The notes: generated by a model not told the origin, from the sequence alone. DNA of 37,538 nt from UBA11606 sp964513285 (GCA_964513285.1 CAZEML010000014.1:1-37538); one strand, 5' to 3'. Shown: positions 8,431 to 17,064, counted from the first letter of the stretch. Numbers and translations: made by a program.

Positions 8431-9530
8431 CCTTGCCGTCCCGGATCGCATTGACGGAACAGCAGCACGACCTGCTCTGGGGGCTGATGGCTGCGGCGCG
8501 CGCTGAGCGACACGGCGTTGCGGTCGCTCGTGCAAGTGAACTTGTCGCGACCGGGCTCGAACTCCCCGGTCTGCTCGACCTCGCCATGCTCCCGGCGAAC
8601 ACCGGTGCCGTCGCGGTGCACGAGATCAGCCCGATGGTGGAGCGCGTGCTCGCAGCGGCCGGACCGGCGTGGGTCGGTGATGCAGCTTCGGGCCCACGGC
8701 TTCTCGCCCACAACGACGGCGCCGAGCTGTTCGAGCGCTACCTGCAGGACACCCGGCTGGTATGGACGGCCCAGCGAGGCCACCGCTACATCTCGGTGTT
8801 CACCGGCGATCCCACCGTGGTGCTGCAGACGGATGAGGAGCTCTTATGGCTTCCGCCCCAGGGCGAAGCCCACCTGTCGCTGCGGATCGAGGAGGTTCGC
8901 GCCTACGGCAGCGATGCGTACCGCACCTACACCGACGATTGGGAGTACGGCGGTACGGCACTTGCGGCTGGCGGTGCGGGAGGTTGGTTCGAAATCACTC
9001 GTCCCGAGCAGCTGTGCGTTCTTCAGGTCTTCGGCGGGCCAACGATCGATCTCGGCAGTCACTATCTCGTCGACAGCCCGGCTCGAAGCCTGCAAGAACG
9101 AGCCGTGTCCGAGCTCGGGAGCCGATGGCGCATCGCAACGTCGCTTCCGGCGGACACGGCCCTGAAGGGCTGTCTCGGTGGGCTTGACTTCTTCGATGGG
9201 GATCAAGGCTTCGGACGGATCTGGTTCGCGAGCGGGGAAGACGCGGCTGATCCCATGCGTCGGCGGCTCCTCGGCTCGCAGCTCTCCGGTTCGTCGTGTG
9301 CGCTGCTCGATGAAGACGACGAGTCGTTCGAACAGGAACTGTTCCGGAGCGGCTGGGGCTTCTTCACGGCATCTGGCCGGTACTCGATCAGCGGTCCCGG
9401 CTACTCGATGCGCAACCCCACGCCTGGCATCGCTGCCGACCTCAGCCGGTGGATGAGCGCGGTCTACGACCTTGGCCGCTCTGCGCCATGCCCACCCGAC
9501 ATCCGGGAACTCCTGGAGGACGAGACGTGA
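8427..9530 (+). CDS. Hypothetical protein with LRSGW-like motif, operon gene 2 of 3
   Basis: Unrecognised 367-aa soluble protein. The middle is beta-rich (RYISVFTGDPTVVLQ, LLWLPPQGEAHLSLRIEE, GGWFEITRPEQLCVLQVFGG). Near residues 307-313 it has RSGWGFF followed by TASG. A similar stretch occurs in the two NADAR-type proteins elsewhere in this window (RSGWCFF and RAAGWWYF). The start overlaps the previous stop by 4 nt and its own stop overlaps the next start by 4 nt, giving tight coupling. Function unknown. Confidence 0.78.
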   Translation: MTLPSRIALTEQQHDLLWGLMAAARAERHGVAVARASELVATGLELPGLLDLAMLPANTGAVAVHEISPMVERVLAAAGPAWVGDAASGPRLLAHNDGAELFERYLQDTRLVWTAQRGHRYISVFTGDPTVVLQTDEELLWLPPQGEAHLSLRIEEVRAYGSDAYRTYTDDWEYGGTALAAGGAGGWFEITRPEQLCVLQVFGGPTIDLGSHYLVDSPARSLQERAVSELGSRWRIATSLPADTALKGCLGGLDFFDGDQGFGRIWFASGEDAADPMRRRLLGSQLSGSSCALLDEDDESFEQELFRSGWGFFTASGRYSISGPGYSMRNPTPGIAADLSRWMSAVYDLGRSAPCPPDIRELLEDET

Positions 9531-10174
9531 AGCACTATGCGGAGAACGAACTGCTGATCACTCGCATCGACCAGCCGCACGACGACCCGTTCGCCGACCT
9601 CGCCATGTTCGTCCCGGAGCTGACGGCAGACGGCTATCGCCCCGAGGCGCGGTGGCTCGAAGCGATGAGCCGGACGACATCGCTCCAGGACTTCGTCGGG
9701 CACCGTTACGACATCGCTCGGGGAGCGAGTATCGGTGCGCCGTGGGGCAAGCTCGGCTACCTGGCCAAGCGCGGCGAGCAGCCCCCTGGGAAACTCGGGC
9801 CGTTCGCCGAGCCCGACACTCGCGAGATGCATGACGTCTTCTGGCTCGATCCCAACGAGCCGGCGCGAGGGCATCACACATTCGACCGGACCCTTCGAGT
9901 CTCCCTGAGCGAGATCCTTGCCGCCCACAACGAGCCGCTCGATGTGCAGGCCCTGGCCGAGGAGTGGTTCCCCGACGTGCGCGCCGACGACTCGGTGCAG
10001 TGGGTCCCCGGTGGACCGTGGTGTCCGCGCTTCGAAGCGGAGGAATCCGGCGGCTGGGTGACGTGGCTCGGGTGGATGGCTGCGATCGAGACTCCGCCGT
10101 CGAGGGTGCTGCTGTTCTTCAGTGGCGAGCGCTTCAGCGTGGAGACATGGCGACCCCGCCGCCCACGCCACTGA
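9527..10174 (+). CDS. Hypothetical protein, operon gene 3 of 3
   Basis: Unrecognised 215-aa soluble protein, rich in aromatic residues (RYDIARGASIGAPWGKLGYL, WVPGGPWCPRFEAEE, GGWVTWLGWMAAIE). No signal peptide or membrane segment. Start is the GTG at 9527, whose last bases form the TGA stop of the preceding gene; the longer open frame upstream lies inside that gene. The stop is followed by 70 nt and then the lipoprotein genes on the same strand. No function can be assigned. Confidence 0.75.
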   Translation: MKHYAENELLITRIDQPHDDPFADLAMFVPELTADGYRPEARWLEAMSRTTSLQDFVGHRYDIARGASIGAPWGKLGYLAKRGEQPPGKLGPFAEPDTREMHDVFWLDPNEPARGHHTFDRTLRVSLSEILAAHNEPLDVQALAEEWFPDVRADDSVQWVPGGPWCPRFEAEESGGWVTWLGWMAAIETPPSRVLLFFSGERFSVETWRPRRPRH

Positions 10175-10244
10175 ACACGCCGACGGAATCACCACCGCCG
10201 AAACGATGAATGTGCAAACGCCCCTCGAGATGAGGAACCCCGCA

Positions 10245-11471
10245 ATGAACCACCACACTCACACCCCCCGCTCACACACCGCCCTATGGCTCCTCATCGT
10301 GCTTGCTCTGGTTGCGGCTGCCTGTAGCAACGACACCGACACCACCCTCGAATTCATCGCCGCCGACGACATCGGCAACGACCCCTTCACCACCGACATC
10401 GCCCAACCCGCCCCCACCGACTACACCGACATCGCTGACGAACTCAACGAAACCGCCAACAACATCGCAACCCCCCAAGACATACTCACCGCAGACGACC
10501 CCGCCCAAACCGCACAAGACCGAACCCAAGCCGTCATCACCACCGCCCAACAAAACGGACTCGCCGTCATCGCCCCCGCCTCCCCCATCGGCGTCGGCCT
10601 CTACGGCGGCACCGGCATCAACGCCTGCGACACCACCGGCCTCATCGGCTTCCTCGAACAGAACCCCCAACAAGCCCAAGCCTTCGCCAACGTCCACAAC
10701 ATCACCACCAACGACATCGAAGACTTCATCAACAACCTCACCGCCGGCTTCCTCCTCGCCGACACCCCCCTCATCAACCACACCTTCACCAACGGCACCG
10801 CCAAACCCATCGACGCAATCCTCGAAGCCGGCACCGCCGTCCTCGTCGACAACCAAGGCATCCCCCGCATCCGCTGCAAATGCGGCAACCCCCTCAAACC
10901 ACTCACCCCAGTAACCAGCGAGCCGTACGTCGAGAGCACCTTCTCGGATGGTGACGAGCAGTGGCAGGTCACGGGCGATGCCCAGGGTTCCGCAACCGCT
11001 GTCGAGTACATCGCCGACGCCGGCCAGCCGGCCGGCTCGATCGCTGCCGATGACAACGTCACTGGCGGCACGTGGTACTGGTCGGCACCGCCGAAGTTCC
11101 TTACTCCAGCCTTCAACGCCTCCGAAGGCGCTCAGCTTCGCTTTGATCTCGGAACCGACGGTGGCGGGCCGGCATACAGCGATCCGTACGACATCGTCCT
11201 TGTCGGAGCGGACAGGGCAATCGGGCTGCGTTTCGCCCAGGAGGACTTCCCGGCAACGGCTCCGCGGACCTACACGGTTGCGCTGTCTCTCGCGGAGGGT
11301 TGGGATCGCCTCGGTGTCGACTACGCAGGCGACTACATCGACGGGACGCCTGCGGCCGCCGAGGACATCACATCCGTTCTTTCCAACCTCACGGCCCTAC
11401 GGATCCGAGGCGAGTACACCATCGGCTCAGATCGAGGTTCACTCGACAACGTACGATTCGGAGAGTGGTGA
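10245..11471 (+). CDS. Lipoprotein: DUF6777-like domain fused to laminin-B-like domain
   Basis: Surface lipoprotein, 408 aa. A hydrophobic signal ends in LVAAAC with Cys27. Residues about 40-222 match DUF6777 as I know it: GVGLYGGTG, CDTTGLIGFLEQNPQQA, ADTPLINHTF, AGTAVLVDNQGIPRIRCKCGNPL. Residues about 225-408 resemble a laminin B (laminin IV) beta-sandwich: STFSDGDEQWQVTGDA, GGTWYWSAPPKFL, GAQLRFDLGTDG. The first domain's gene segment has extreme codon choice (almost no codon ending in G), which stops abruptly near 10915. Start chosen at ATG 10245 with AGGAA 8 nt upstream; ATGs at 10206 and 10230 are alternatives. Binding role at the cell surface is inference. Confidence 0.83.
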   Translation: MNHHTHTPRSHTALWLLIVLALVAAACSNDTDTTLEFIAADDIGNDPFTTDIAQPAPTDYTDIADELNETANNIATPQDILTADDPAQTAQDRTQAVITTAQQNGLAVIAPASPIGVGLYGGTGINACDTTGLIGFLEQNPQQAQAFANVHNITTNDIEDFINNLTAGFLLADTPLINHTFTNGTAKPIDAILEAGTAVLVDNQGIPRIRCKCGNPLKPLTPVTSEPYVESTFSDGDEQWQVTGDAQGSATAVEYIADAGQPAGSIAADDNVTGGTWYWSAPPKFLTPAFNASEGAQLRFDLGTDGGGPAYSDPYDIVLVGADRAIGLRFAQEDFPATAPRTYTVALSLAEGWDRLGVDYAGDYIDGTPAAAEDITSVLSNLTALRIRGEYTIGSDRGSLDNVRFGEW

Positions 11472-11476
11472 TCAGC

Positions 11477-13018
11477 ATGACCAACGACGACCCTCGCCTC
11501 AGGCGAAGTCGAACCATGCGCCTGATGCTGGGACTTGTCTTCTCAGCGCTTCTGGCACTCGCTGCTTGTGGCGACTCCGACGATGAACTGGTCGACTTTC
11601 ACGACCTCAGTGGCTTCCCAGTGGTGCTCGTCGAGATCGGGGAGGTGCAACGGTCGGACGGAGCGACGGCCCCGGGAGTAATACCTGGCTACTTCGCATC
11701 GTCGGGGGGCGTTGAGTACACCTCTGGTGAGCCGGCCGTGCTGCTCATGCCGACGATCGAACAGATCGGGCCTCGGTTCGACGTGGTGAACGCTGCCGGC
11801 GAAACCGAGCGATCCTGGTACAACCTGCAAGACGCGTCGGTCTCGTTCCACCTGACGCGTGGCGATGGCGCCCACGTGGGCCTGCTCACCTACGGCATCG
11901 AGCGAGTCGACACCTACTTCGACTTCGACGGAGATGGGTTTGTCGACCTCGCTTCGCTCCAGGACCGCGAGTCTGAAACGCTCTACATCGCCAACTCGCT
12001 CGGCCAAGACGCCTTCGACGATGTCGTGAAGACCGACACCGGCGCCCTCTGCAACCCCGACCTTGGCGGCGGCGGCTACCCCGACGGCATTCGGGAAGCT
12101 TCGGTCGAGATCTGTGCGGCGGATCTCGACGGTGACGAACAGGCCGGGCCGAACACCAGCTCCGGCAACGGCGCTTCGATGCCCGGCCGAGCCGCACGCT
12201 TCAGCAGCGCGCCCCCGGCACTTGCGGCGCTGATCCTTCCGGCGCAGGAGTCCGGTCGAGATCGTCCGAATACTATTCCTGGGTGGGCAAGCGACCAGGC
12301 CGCAATCCAGATCGCGCGCGGTGCAAAGGCAATCAATGAGGCCAACGGCAATGCCGGGACTGCGCTCAAGTTCTGGAACTCCTATCAAGCGGACATTTCC
12401 GCACCCCCTCCCTCCACGAACCCAGCGGCGCCCCTGCGGACCCAGCCCAACAACTACCTCGGTCGAGGATTCGGGCCGAATGTGGCCACGACCGCCCGCC
12501 AGAGCGTCTCGACTGCGGTCACGAACTTCATCTTGAACAAGGTCGTCGAACACGGCAACGGAGGGAATCCATTGCCTGGCGGCGGACTCCCGCTCGACCC
12601 AGTGGGTTCTCGTGTGTGGGCTGGCGAGATCGCCGCGGGGGTGGCGAGCGTGCTCAACCAGCCCTTCAGCTGCGACGGCGCCGTGTGCACGTCCGGGCCG
12701 CCGCCTCCGGTAGAGACGTTCGGTCTCGAGCTCACCGAGGTCACGCTCGACACCGTCATCCTCGAGACCTTCTCACCATCGTTCGGGCCGGGTCCGGTGG
12801 CGGTCGATGTGAGCGCGTCACTGATCGGCGAAGCGACCCAGGTACAGCTCGCGCCGCTGGCGGAGCTCTGGCAGCCAAGTGTGTCCGAAACCACCATCGA
12901 TCCCGATGTCCCTATCGAGGGTGACTGTCCAGACTCGAACGGCTCCGCGTTCGGCGACCTCGGCGCTGCGATCTGCGAAAGCGTGGGCGGCGCCGTCGAC
13001 GAACTCACCGATCCCTAG
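11477..13018 (+). CDS. Large hypothetical lipoprotein
   Basis: Exported lipoprotein of 513 aa with no family I recognise. MRLMLGLVFSALLALAAC (after a short charged lead) gives the lipid-modified Cys at about 31. The mature N-terminal half contains VDTYFDFDGDGFVDLASLQD, an Asp-rich loop of the EF-hand/dockerin calcium-binding kind. The C-terminal half has paired cysteines (FSCDGAVCTSG; GDCPDSNG with AICESVGG). It follows the DUF6777/laminin-B gene almost without spacing; an in-frame GTG at 11468 would give a 4-nt overlap. The two probably form one transcript. Confidence 0.8.
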   Translation: MTNDDPRLRRSRTMRLMLGLVFSALLALAACGDSDDELVDFHDLSGFPVVLVEIGEVQRSDGATAPGVIPGYFASSGGVEYTSGEPAVLLMPTIEQIGPRFDVVNAAGETERSWYNLQDASVSFHLTRGDGAHVGLLTYGIERVDTYFDFDGDGFVDLASLQDRESETLYIANSLGQDAFDDVVKTDTGALCNPDLGGGGYPDGIREASVEICAADLDGDEQAGPNTSSGNGASMPGRAARFSSAPPALAALILPAQESGRDRPNTIPGWASDQAAIQIARGAKAINEANGNAGTALKFWNSYQADISAPPPSTNPAAPLRTQPNNYLGRGFGPNVATTARQSVSTAVTNFILNKVVEHGNGGNPLPGGGLPLDPVGSRVWAGEIAAGVASVLNQPFSCDGAVCTSGPPPPVETFGLELTEVTLDTVILETFSPSFGPGPVAVDVSASLIGEATQVQLAPLAELWQPSVSETTIDPDVPIEGDCPDSNGSAFGDLGAAICESVGGAVDELTDP

Positions 13019-13046
13019 ATCATCTCGTCCCATCCCAGGAACCCTC

Positions 13047-13211
13047 ATGTTCACAGACCCTCAACGCTCACACCGATCTCGATGGCCTTCTGCCCCGCTC
13101 GGGGCGTACGGTCGCAACAGCTCGAGCCTGCGCAACGCGCAGGACGACGATGTTGTCGAGTTGATCTCGCAGAGCGCGCTTCGGTCGAACTCGACACTCA
13201 AGGCCCCTTAA
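13047..13211 (+). CDS. Possible small protein (54 aa)
   Basis: Short frame starting ATG with AGGA about 6 nt upstream, downstream of the large lipoprotein gene. Composition is Ser/Arg-rich with no recognisable motif, and two hairpins fall inside it, so it may be non-coding. Listed only as a possibility. Confidence 0.2.
   Translation: MFTDPQRSHRSRWPSAPLGAYGRNSSSLRNAQDDDVVELISQSALRSNSTLKAP
13092..13143. terminator. Hairpins in the convergent lipoprotein/serpin interval
   Basis: GCCCC/GGGGC with a 4-nt loop (13092-13105) and CCTGCGC/GCGCAGG with a 3-nt loop (13127-13143) lie between two convergent genes. That is the right place for bidirectional termination. No T-run follows either. Confidence 0.4.
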
Positions 13212-13293
13212 TCGAGGACGTCCGCGTCCCTGTCAGGCAGCCGGGCTGGCCGGGTTCTTTGCAACAGCCTCGGTCACTTTCACGCGAGCTGGA

Positions 13294-14472
13294 TCAGCGT
13301 CGCCGAGACGAAGACTCAGGAACCACCCAACCGTGGAGGAGCACCATCCCGCTGGCTCGATCGACCACCGCGACAGCGTGGGGGCGATTGTGCGCAGCCC
13401 TCACGACCCGCACCCGGTGTGGTTTCGCCGGCTCGATGGGCAACCCAGTCGCATCGATCGTCATGGCTGTCGCCGCCGACGCTTGGAAACCTTTCTCGCC
13501 GAACACGAATGTCGACTCCTGGACCGCAGCGGAGACAACGACGGGCTCCGAGCTCAGCCGCGACAGGTCCGCTGCATTCGGGTCACTCGCATCGACGAGT
13601 CCAACCGGAGCCGCTGGGTCGAGCAGGTCGATCCGATGGCGGAGATCGAACGGAAACACCGACAGACGGACCCACTCCTCGTCTGACTCGGCAGCTTCTT
13701 CGGTGACACGAAGGCAACCCGCTTCATCGCCGGCCCGCAGCTCCGGACCGGGGAGATGGTCAGCTCCGCCCAACGCAGCCGCGAACATCGCATCGAAGAC
13801 GACCGCCGGTGGAACCTCCGCTGCACCAGCGAAGAGATGCACGTCGACGTGGGTATCAGACGTCACGACAACTCGACTGAAGTCCAGCCCGTTGTGACGG
13901 ACGATCGAAACCGAATCATCGAGCTGAGTGGAGCGCGTGACCGGGTCACCTTCGGTGAAGGGCGCCTCGAACTCCTTCGTCCAGCTGCCGGCCGAAACGA
14001 TCGCGGCAGCCAGCACGGCGTCGGCGGCCGACACATCGACGGGCATCCGTTCGATCGCACCGTCGGTCGCATCCTTCACCCACCGGTCGCACTCCGCCTG
14101 GGACGGCGTCGACCCGCCGCCAACCGCACCGAGTTCGCTCGCGAAAGTTGACTCGATCGGGACGTCCTCCTTGACCCAGAGGGCGGCGGCCACCGAGATC
14201 CCCGGATGGTCGGCGAGCCAGGTCAGCACCGCATTGGCGCTCTCCAACCCGCGGTCACCCGGGGTGCCGATGGCAGCCTCGATCTCCCTTCGGGTCGCCC
14301 CATCCGCCGCCCGAGCCAGCGCAGCGAGCGCGATCCATGCACTCAGCCCCGAACCGGCCCATGGAGCGGCGATGTCGGCGTGATACGCACACAGCCGGTG
14401 GGCCAGCCTCGTGACAAGACTCGCCAGTCCTTCGCTCGGCTCCAGGGGCTGGAATCGCTGCGCTTCGATCAT
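13294..14472 (-). CDS. Serpin family protein
   Basis: Serine protease inhibitor fold, 392 aa, a normal serpin length, without a signal peptide. Serpin elements in order: LARAADGATRREIEAAIG near residue 55, SAGSWTKEFEAPF near 165, DASDPNAADLSRLS and VVVSAAVQESTFVFGEKG leading into the hinge GFQASAATAM near 330, and the end strand VDRASGMVLLHGWVVPE. P14 of the hinge would be Phe instead of the usual Thr/Ser, and the loop to the NRPH (FADHPF-like) strand is about 11 residues longer than in alpha-1-antitrypsin. It may therefore act as a substrate rather than a suicide inhibitor. Third gene of a minus-strand operon. Confidence 0.82.
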   Translation of the reverse strand: MIEAQRFQPLEPSEGLASLVTRLAHRLCAYHADIAAPWAGSGLSAWIALAALARAADGATRREIEAAIGTPGDRGLESANAVLTWLADHPGISVAAALWVKEDVPIESTFASELGAVGGGSTPSQAECDRWVKDATDGAIERMPVDVSAADAVLAAAIVSAGSWTKEFEAPFTEGDPVTRSTQLDDSVSIVRHNGLDFSRVVVTSDTHVDVHLFAGAAEVPPAVVFDAMFAAALGGADHLPGPELRAGDEAGCLRVTEEAAESDEEWVRLSVFPFDLRHRIDLLDPAAPVGLVDASDPNAADLSRLSSEPVVVSAAVQESTFVFGEKGFQASAATAMTIDATGLPIEPAKPHRVRVVRAAHNRPHAVAVVDRASGMVLLHGWVVPESSSRRR

Positions 14473-14523
14473 CGTGCTCTCGGGTCGCTTTCGGTCACGC
14501 GTTGCCTCGATCGCTGGGAGATC

Positions 14524-14826
14524 TCAGCGGTACAGGGGGAAGAATCGGAACATCTTGGGCCACTCCTCGCGGGGCCGGAAAACAAGGGCAACCTCGCGGC
14601 CGTCGAGCACTGATTCGGTCATGACGATTTGGTCGTCGACATCCTTGGCGCGTTCGAACTCCTCCGGACTGACTCGGCAGACCGCCTTGCGGAACGGGCC
14701 GTCGAGCCACGCGGCTGTATCGGGGTGATCCTGGAACCGCAAATACCCCGCCAGGGAGGCATGAGCTGTCGCCACCACGGCGAAGCCGAGAGGCACGTCA
14801 TCGGGAATCAGGATGTACATCTTCAT
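14524..14826 (-). CDS. PTH2-like protein (peptidyl-tRNA hydrolase 2 fold)
   Basis: Small cytoplasmic protein of 100 aa. MKMYILIPDDVPLGFAVVATAHASLAGYL recalls the first strand and helix of the peptidyl-tRNA hydrolase 2 fold (hydrophobic strand, then G-x-A...AHAS). The ending FRPREEWPKMFRFFPLYR and the TESVLDGREVALVF strand match a bacterial PTH2-related family I recall. Whether it hydrolyses peptidyl-tRNA is unknown. Start at ATG 14826 with GAAGG 7 nt upstream. It starts 14 nt after the upstream gene's stop and lies about 50 nt before the serpin. Confidence 0.65.
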   Translation of the reverse strand: MKMYILIPDDVPLGFAVVATAHASLAGYLRFQDHPDTAAWLDGPFRKAVCRVSPEEFERAKDVDDQIVMTESVLDGREVALVFRPREEWPKMFRFFPLYR

Positions 14827-14840
14827 GGTTGAGCCTTCGG

Positions 14841-15287
14841 TCACCGCGCAGCATGAACCGTGCGTCGGGCGGTCACCGCAAGCTCGATGTGGTCGTCACG
14901 CAGCCGGGCCTCGTCCAGCTCAAGAAGCACCCACGGCGCCTCATCGTCACCCCTTCCGACGAATCCGAAGGTCGAGTCGTCGAACTCGTCGGCGATGAAA
15001 GCCAACAGCAGGCCCACCTGCTGCCACAGCTCGTCAGCGGGCGGGTATCGGGCCGCTTCGATGGGTGTCTTGTCGGGCCAGTTGCTCAGGTCGCGACATT
15101 CATCGGCGTAGGCGTTGTAGGCAGGATCGAACCCTCGCCGAAAGTCAGCGATCGGCAGCGAGATCAGCCCCTCGACCTCATCGCCCCGCACCCGGCCCTC
15201 GCTCATGAACCGCGGTTCACGAACGTCGGCGCGGCCGACCGACTCGCCGTCGAGGACAATCGACCAGGACTCGTTGGGGTTGCTCAT
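14841..15287 (-). CDS. Hypothetical protein upstream of the PTH2-like and serpin genes
   Basis: Unrecognised 148-aa acidic protein (ATG 15287, MSNPNESWSIVLDGE). Segments such as GLISLPIADFRRGFDP, DLSNWPDKTPIEAARYPPADELWQQVGLLLAFIADEFDD and PWVLLELDEARLRDDHIELAV suggest an alpha/beta fold. No signal peptide or membrane helix. First gene of a three-gene minus-strand unit ending with the serpin. In-frame Met codons further upstream (15296, 15314) are possible starts; none has a good ribosome binding site. Confidence 0.68.
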   Translation of the reverse strand: MSNPNESWSIVLDGESVGRADVREPRFMSEGRVRGDEVEGLISLPIADFRRGFDPAYNAYADECRDLSNWPDKTPIEAARYPPADELWQQVGLLLAFIADEFDDSTFGFVGRGDDEAPWVLLELDEARLRDDHIELAVTARRTVHAAR

Positions 15288-15407
15288 TGAGCTCACAACC
15301 ATCGATCGTTGCACGACCGCTCGATCCGTCGCGGCGGATTCGCACTCGGGCCGACGGGTCCAGCTGGACCTCTATCGCTGATCGTGGATCGGTCGCACGA
15401 TGGCGAC

Positions 15408-16928
15408 ATGACCCACAGCAACCGCTTCCACTCCAGCCGGCAGCCGCTCGTTCGAGCACTCGCTGCCCTGATCTTGATCGCCTCGGTGATCCCGGCGTTC
15501 GCCGCTCCGGCCGGCGCCAGCAACGACCGGCCTGAGCCGTGGGAAGAGCACTTCGTGTTCACCTCCCATGTCGTCATGGACGTCGTCGACATCGAACCCT
15601 TCTGGCAGAAGGACAAGAAGGACACCTTCATCTTCCGCGGCCTCAACTGGGTCTCGGAGAGCAACGGCTCGCAGGTTTGGACCGGCTGGGATGACTCGTT
15701 CAGCTCCTACGACGAGTACATGGATGTGCTCGATGAGAAGGTGAACATACCGACCTCAGGCACTCCCGAATACGACGCCACCAAGGTGTGGTGGGGTGGC
15801 CGAGCCCCCGGCCAGACCGCCTGGGGCGAGAATCCCGACCCGCACTTCATGACCAGCTGCGTTGGCAGCGAGGTGTTTGTCGTGGCTGGAATCGAGCTCG
15901 AGGAAGTGCCCCTCTACGACGAGTCGGTCCGCCGTTACAAGGTCCGCTTCTGGGCTGACCTGTACGAGCTCGACGGCGCCTTCGGCGGCCTGTTCGACAG
16001 CTTCGGCATCGGCGATCTCTGCAGCGACGAGGCCCGCCGGGACATCATCAGCGGCGGGGTCAGCCCGGAACACTTGGCCGATGTGCTGAAGAGCAGCATT
16101 CGCCACCGTCACTACAGCGACTACGACTACATGGCGGTGGGTGAGCCGAGTGAGAAGTTCACCTCGACCGTTGACACCGACTCGATGACTATCCAGGGCG
16201 GCATCGGTGGCCACGCTCGACTCAACATCAGCGTCGACCTCGGCTTGGTGCGGACCTGGATCGGCCGACCGCCGTCGCAGGCATCGACCAGCATCTGGCT
16301 GCCGGAGATGACCGACACTCCTGATCCCGAGCCCGAGCAGATCCCGGTCGTGGAGATCGATGAGGCGCTCGAGCCCGGCGAGAAGTACGACGGTGGCCAG
16401 GTCGACATCGACGAGCTGCTCGACGACGACGCAAGCTGCCCGCTGGAGTTCACCGAGCACTGCATCGACGAGGAGATCCCGATGCCGTGCGGCAACGTCG
16501 GCCTCGGGTGTGGCTTCCCGCTCGAACCGCAGCCCGAGGATCCCTTCAGCGAGATCGGTCCCGGAGCAGACACCGAGGACGACGACAAGGGTCCTGCCAC
16601 CGTGGAAGATCCGATCTTCACCGACGAGCCCATCTTCCCCGAGACCCCGGCACCGCTCGACGAAGCCGAGCCGGTCGACGCTGTCGAGCCTTCGGACGAA
16701 CGAGACCCGGACAACCCCTACGGCGACATCGCCGCTGCGCCGGAGACCGACGAACCGACCTACGGCCCCGGCTCGAGCCTGACCCCCGAGACCCCTGAGG
16801 TCGAGGACGGCTGCGGCCCCGTTTCCCAATCGACCTGCGAGACCATCTGGTGGGTCATCGACAGCGGTGGTCTCCTCGAGAACGGCTGGTGGTTCGACAT
16901 CCCCGAGGAAGAAGACGTCCTCCGCTGA
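15408..16928 (+). CDS. Large secreted acidic protein
   Basis: Predicted secreted protein, 506 aa, not recognised. Residues 1-45 are a long signal peptide (Arg-rich start, hydrophobic ALAALILIASVIPAFA, AGAS cleavage region). The globular N-terminal part (about 45-310) is Trp/Tyr-rich. The part after about 310 is Pro-, Glu- and Asp-rich with few, paired cysteines (CPLEFTEHC, PCGNVGLGCG, GCGPVSQSTC), typical of an extended extracellular stalk. No sortase motif or membrane anchor. Start at ATG 15408; the ORF extends upstream but lacks coding character there. A strong hairpin follows the gene. Confidence 0.75.
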   Translation: MTHSNRFHSSRQPLVRALAALILIASVIPAFAAPAGASNDRPEPWEEHFVFTSHVVMDVVDIEPFWQKDKKDTFIFRGLNWVSESNGSQVWTGWDDSFSSYDEYMDVLDEKVNIPTSGTPEYDATKVWWGGRAPGQTAWGENPDPHFMTSCVGSEVFVVAGIELEEVPLYDESVRRYKVRFWADLYELDGAFGGLFDSFGIGDLCSDEARRDIISGGVSPEHLADVLKSSIRHRHYSDYDYMAVGEPSEKFTSTVDTDSMTIQGGIGGHARLNISVDLGLVRTWIGRPPSQASTSIWLPEMTDTPDPEPEQIPVVEIDEALEPGEKYDGGQVDIDELLDDDASCPLEFTEHCIDEEIPMPCGNVGLGCGFPLEPQPEDPFSEIGPGADTEDDDKGPATVEDPIFTDEPIFPETPAPLDEAEPVDAVEPSDERDPDNPYGDIAAAPETDEPTYGPGSSLTPETPEVEDGCGPVSQSTCETIWWVIDSGGLLENGWWFDIPEEEDVLR

Positions 16929-16983
16929 CCCAAATCATGCCCTGCCGGCATCGGCAGCCCACCCTCCCCCTCCGAGGAGAACT

Positions 16984-17023
16984 ACTCCGCCCGCAGCGCT
17001 TGGGTCAGCGCTGCGGGCGGAGT
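16984..17023. terminator. Perfect 17-bp stem hairpin
   Basis: ACTCCGCCCGCAGCGCT (16984-17000) is followed by the loop TGGGTC and the exact reverse complement (17007-17023). Lies 55 nt after the stop of the secreted-protein gene and about 40 nt before the next start. No T-run follows. Most likely a strong factor-assisted terminator. Confidence 0.75.
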
Positions 17024-17064
17024 CGCGTTCAGGCCGACATTCCGCGTGTCATAGGGTCGACCGC

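Noticed and set aside
10284..10856. Open frame of 190 codons on the minus strand, Gly/Val/Asp/Glu only
   Set aside because: It is the mirror of the C-rich, G-poor DUF6777 segment; its composition is an artefact of that bias.
13082..13897. Plus-strand frame over the serpin gene
   Set aside because: Arg/Ser/Thr-rich shadow of the serpin; serpin motifs on the minus strand are unambiguous.
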